Source of the DNA: Desulfovibrio sp.
GTDB taxonomy: Bacteria > Desulfobacterota > Desulfovibrionia > Desulfovibrionales > Desulfovibrionaceae
Direction of reading: 5' to 3'
Assembly (NCBI GenBank): GCA_031270875.1
Contig: JAISXC010000050.1
Span: 1 to 7,845, forward strand
Length of the DNA stretch: 7,845 nucleotides
Position 1 is the first letter of the stretch; the number at the start of each line of letters is the position of its first letter. The translations under genes were made by a program, and so were the position numbers. The notes beneath the pieces are model-generated. The model searched no databases. It was not told the DNA's origin and saw nothing but the letters and a program-made list of their open reading frames with translations. Below are positions 6,349 to 7,845 of this stretch, in pieces.

Positions 6349-6777
6349 ATGAAAGCCGAGCAAATATCCGTTTTTCTGGAAAACCGCGCTGGCCGCCTGG
6401 CGGAAGTTACGCATGCGCTGGCTGAAGCCGGCGTCAATGTTCGTGCCCTCTCTCTGGCGGACACGTCGGATTTCGGCATTCTGCGCATGATTGTGTGCGA
6501 TAATGCCAAGGCACAGGCCGTATTGAAAGAAAAAGGCTTTACCCTTGGACGAACCAGCGTGGTGGCCGTGGAAGTGGCGGACAGGCCGGGCGGCCTTGAC
6601 GAAGTGCTGCAGCTTGTTTCCGGCCACGGCATCAACGTGGAGTACATGTACGCCTTTATCCAGCGTGAGCGGGACGCGATTCTGATTTTTCGCTTCGACA
6701 AGGTGGATTTGGCCGTGGAAGTGCTCAATAGCAACAATTTTACCATTATCCCCGCCGATGCCCTCTGTCGGATGTAG
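6349..6777 (+). CDS. Protein of two ACT domains
   Basis: A 142-residue protein made only of two ACT modules, small beta-alpha-beta-beta-alpha-beta folds that bind amino acids at dimer interfaces. The first runs from about 4 to 66, with the signature ENRAGRLAEVTHALAEAGVN (11-30). The second runs from about 70 to 138, with ADRPGGLDEVLQLV (77-90) and HGINVEYMYAF (93-103). No catalytic domain is attached, so it is a likely amino acid sensor. Stand-alone double-ACT proteins of this length are known next to phenylacetate-CoA ligase-like genes and branched-chain or polar amino acid functions; no ligase gene is in this window. It begins 40 nt after tatA with no terminator between, so it may be read from the tatA promoter. 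Its ribosome site (GGGGCGAGAG) is weak. The stop is followed after 1 nt by the binding-protein relic, linking it to amino acid transport. Confidence 0.9.
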   Translation: MKAEQISVFLENRAGRLAEVTHALAEAGVNVRALSLADTSDFGILRMIVCDNAKAQAVLKEKGFTLGRTSVVAVEVADRPGGLDEVLQLVSGHGINVEYMYAFIQRERDAILIFRFDKVDLAVEVLNSNNFTIIPADALCRM

Positions 6778-6778
6778 C

Positions 6779-6925
6779 ATGAAAACCGCCGGCGAGCCTG
6801 ATGATTTCGGGGTTGCTATGCGCAAGGAGGATGTTTCCTTGCACAAGATCGTCAATGAAGGCTACCGCAAACTGAAGGCGGATCCCTACTGGAAGGAATT
6901 GCAGGTAAAGTATCTGGGCGAGTGA
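6779..6925 (+). pseudogene. Remnant of a family 3 amino acid-binding protein (ABC transporter), C-terminal tail only
   Basis: A 48-codon open frame whose residues 10-48 match the end of periplasmic polar amino acid-binding proteins (SBP_bac_3): FGVAMRKEDVSLHKIVNEGY (10-29), then KLKADPYWKELQVKYLGE (31-48). In intact proteins of about 250 residues this stretch is the last helix pair, seen as 'YGIAVRKGD..L...VN..L..L..DG....I..KY'. Here the ligand-binding lobes are missing. It begins ATG AAA ACC GCC, like the start of a signal peptide, then passes directly to the C-terminal segment. That suggests an in-frame internal deletion of an ancestral gene that stood between the ACT gene and the permease. 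The ATG follows the ACT stop by 1 nt (TAGCATG), so a short peptide might still be translated by coupling. It cannot bind substrate. A misassembly is an alternative explanation. Confidence 0.75.
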
Positions 6926-6949
6926 ACGCCGCGCCATCATGCCATATTT

Positions 6950-6973
6950 ATGACGCCGCGCCCGCGGCGGCAT
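6950..6973 (+). promoter_or_regulatory. GC-rich stem-loop between binding-protein relic and permease
   Basis: ATGACGCCGC (6950-6959) and GCGGCGGCAT (6964-6973) form a 10-bp stem with one mismatch around a GCCC loop. It ends 11 nt before the permease ATG. No T-run follows on the plus strand, so it is not a standard terminator. Stem-loops at this place in transport operons (hisJ-hisQ, malE-malF) stabilise the binding-protein message relative to the permease. Here it would lie over or next to the permease ribosome site, which has no clear Shine-Dalgarno. Confidence 0.5.
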
Positions 6974-6984
6974 AAAAACGCGCC

Positions 6985-7725
6985 ATGCAATCACTGACCG
7001 TCGTCATCAATGCCCTGCCCTCCATGCTGGCCGGCAGTTTTGTGACCGTCGGCAATGTTGCCGTTTCCCTTGCCCTCGGCTTGTGCCTCGGGATCCCCCT
7101 TGCCGTGGGGCAGGTATACGGCAAAGCCGGCCTGCGATGTTTTGCCGGTCTCTTTGTCTGGTTTTTCCGCGGCGTTCCCATTCTGGTGCTGCTTTTCCTT
7201 TTTTACGGTCTTTTTATTGCCCTTGGCCTGCCCGTCGAGCCGTTTTTCATCTGTTGCCTTGTCCTGGGTCTGACCAGCGCCGCCTATCAGTCGCAAATCT
7301 TTCGCGGGGCCATGCAAAGCCTGCCCAAAGGACAGCTCAGCGCGGCGCGCGCCCTCGGCATGAGGGACAGGACGGCCATTACCGGCATTGTCCTGCCCCA
7401 GGCCCTGCGTCTCTCCATACCCGGCTTTGCCAATGAATTTTCCATCCTTCTGAAAGATTCGGCCATCTGCTTTGTGCTGGGCACTCAGGACATCATGGCG
7501 CGCACAAGTTTTGCCGCGGCGCACACCCATGAGCATCTGGCCCTGTATCTCGTCACCTGCATGGAATTGATGGGCGAGGGAAAGGTGGTGGCTTCGGACA
7601 CCTTCCGGTTCATGGAGGTCTTTCTGGCGGTGGGGGCCTATTATCTCGCGCTCGTCACCGTCGCTGGCTTTCTGCTCCGCCGTCTGGAGCGGCGCTTTCA
7701 TGTGCCCGGCTTCGGCGCGCGCTAG
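6985..7725 (+). CDS. Polar amino acid ABC transporter permease (HisM/GlnP family)
   Basis: A 246-residue inner-membrane permease of the His/Glu/Gln/Arg uptake group. Hydrophobic segments lie near 18-43, 52-80, 85-100, 155-166 and 210-232, consistent with five helices. Family motifs are SFVTVGNVAVSLALG (18-32), FRGVPILVLLFLFYG (61-75), YQSQIFRGAMQSLPKGQ (101-117) and the ATPase-coupling loop SAARALGMRDRT...LPQALRLSIPG (119-147). In that loop the usual first Glu of 'EAA' is Ser119. Residues about 178-200 form extra sequence compared with typical members, between 'DIMARTS' and 'VVASDTFRFMEVFLAV', and include the run HTHEH (180-184). ATG 6985 is the first start after an in-frame stop at 6973-6975; no good ribosome site is seen. 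The partner binding protein is only a remnant upstream, and no ATPase follows, so the permease is orphaned locally and may use components encoded elsewhere or be non-functional. Confidence 0.92.
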   Translation: MQSLTVVINALPSMLAGSFVTVGNVAVSLALGLCLGIPLAVGQVYGKAGLRCFAGLFVWFFRGVPILVLLFLFYGLFIALGLPVEPFFICCLVLGLTSAAYQSQIFRGAMQSLPKGQLSAARALGMRDRTAITGIVLPQALRLSIPGFANEFSILLKDSAICFVLGTQDIMARTSFAAAHTHEHLALYLVTCMELMGEGKVVASDTFRFMEVFLAVGAYYLALVTVAGFLLRRLERRFHVPGFGAR

Positions 7726-7726
7726 C

Positions 7727-7845
7727 ATGGCGGGCATCGCCCCTCTGGTGATTTCCGCAAGCAGGCGGACGGACCTGCCGGCCTTTCACGCGGACTGGTT
7801 CATGGACAGGCTGCGCCGGGGGCACTGCGTCTGGACCAACCCGTT
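7727..7845 (+). CDS. DUF1848 family protein (partial, N-terminus only)
   Basis: The first 39 residues are present before the right edge. ISASRRTDLPAFHADWFMDR (9-28) followed by a G-x5-NP ending (32-39) is the hallmark N-terminus of DUF1848 proteins, which usually run to about 300 residues. As I recall the family description, members carry a C-terminal cysteine cluster resembling the iron-sulfur motif of radical SAM enzymes, and the biochemical role is unknown; that part is outside the window. The ATG is 1 nt after the permease stop (TAGCATG), with no Shine-Dalgarno, so translation is probably coupled to the permease. Its place where an ABC ATPase would be expected is unusual. Confidence 0.85.
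   Translation, partial: MAGIAPLVISASRRTDLPAFHADWFMDRLRRGHCVWTNP

Noticed and set aside
6824..6842. AAGGAGG followed by ATG or TTG inside the binding-protein relic as a new gene start
   Set aside because: The ATG abuts the motif with no spacing, and the TTG only restarts the same relic frame. The bases encode the conserved RKED segment.

Overview
The window looks like a GC-rich Gram-negative chromosome. The best guess is a sulfate-reducing deltaproteobacterium of the Desulfovibrio type. This rests on the feel of the tatA / two-ACT-domain protein / polar amino acid transport neighbourhood and on codon use; no marker gene in the window proves it. Two divergent transcription units meet at a 268-base intergenic region (5837-6104).

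The left three quarters (1-5836) is one tightly packed minus-strand operon of five genes. In order of transcription they are an alpha-oxoamine synthase-type PLP enzyme (5836-4529), a family 4 glycosyltransferase (4542-3244), a NodB-type polysaccharide deacetylase (3250-2246), a second, paralogous family 4 glycosyltransferase (2253-901), and a glutamine-dependent asparagine synthase-type amidotransferase (from 913, cut by the left edge). Every junction is an overlap (14, 7, 8 and 13 nt), and three of the genes begin with GTG. Together they look like a biosynthetic locus for a glycoconjugate or exopolysaccharide. Two sugar-transfer steps, one N-deacetylation and one amidation can be read from the genes. 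The first enzyme could supply an aminoketone made by condensing an amino acid with an acyl thioester, possibly a lipid anchor. The product is not known from the sequence.

The right part runs on the plus strand: tatA (6105-6308), a protein of two ACT domains (6349-6777), a 48-codon relic of a family 3 amino acid-binding protein (6779-6925), a polar amino acid ABC transporter permease (6985-7725), and the start of a DUF1848 protein (7727 to the right edge). tatA has a near-consensus sigma-70 promoter and a strong ribosome binding site. The transport section looks eroded. The binding protein survives only as its C-terminal tail behind a short N-terminus, no ATPase gene lies in the window, and a DUF1848 gene follows the permease directly. 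A stable GC-rich stem-loop remains between the binding-protein relic and the permease.

No RNA gene, insertion sequence, CRISPR array or attachment site was recognised. The only gene-free stretch of note is the divergent intergenic region, which holds two promoters and a few short repeats.
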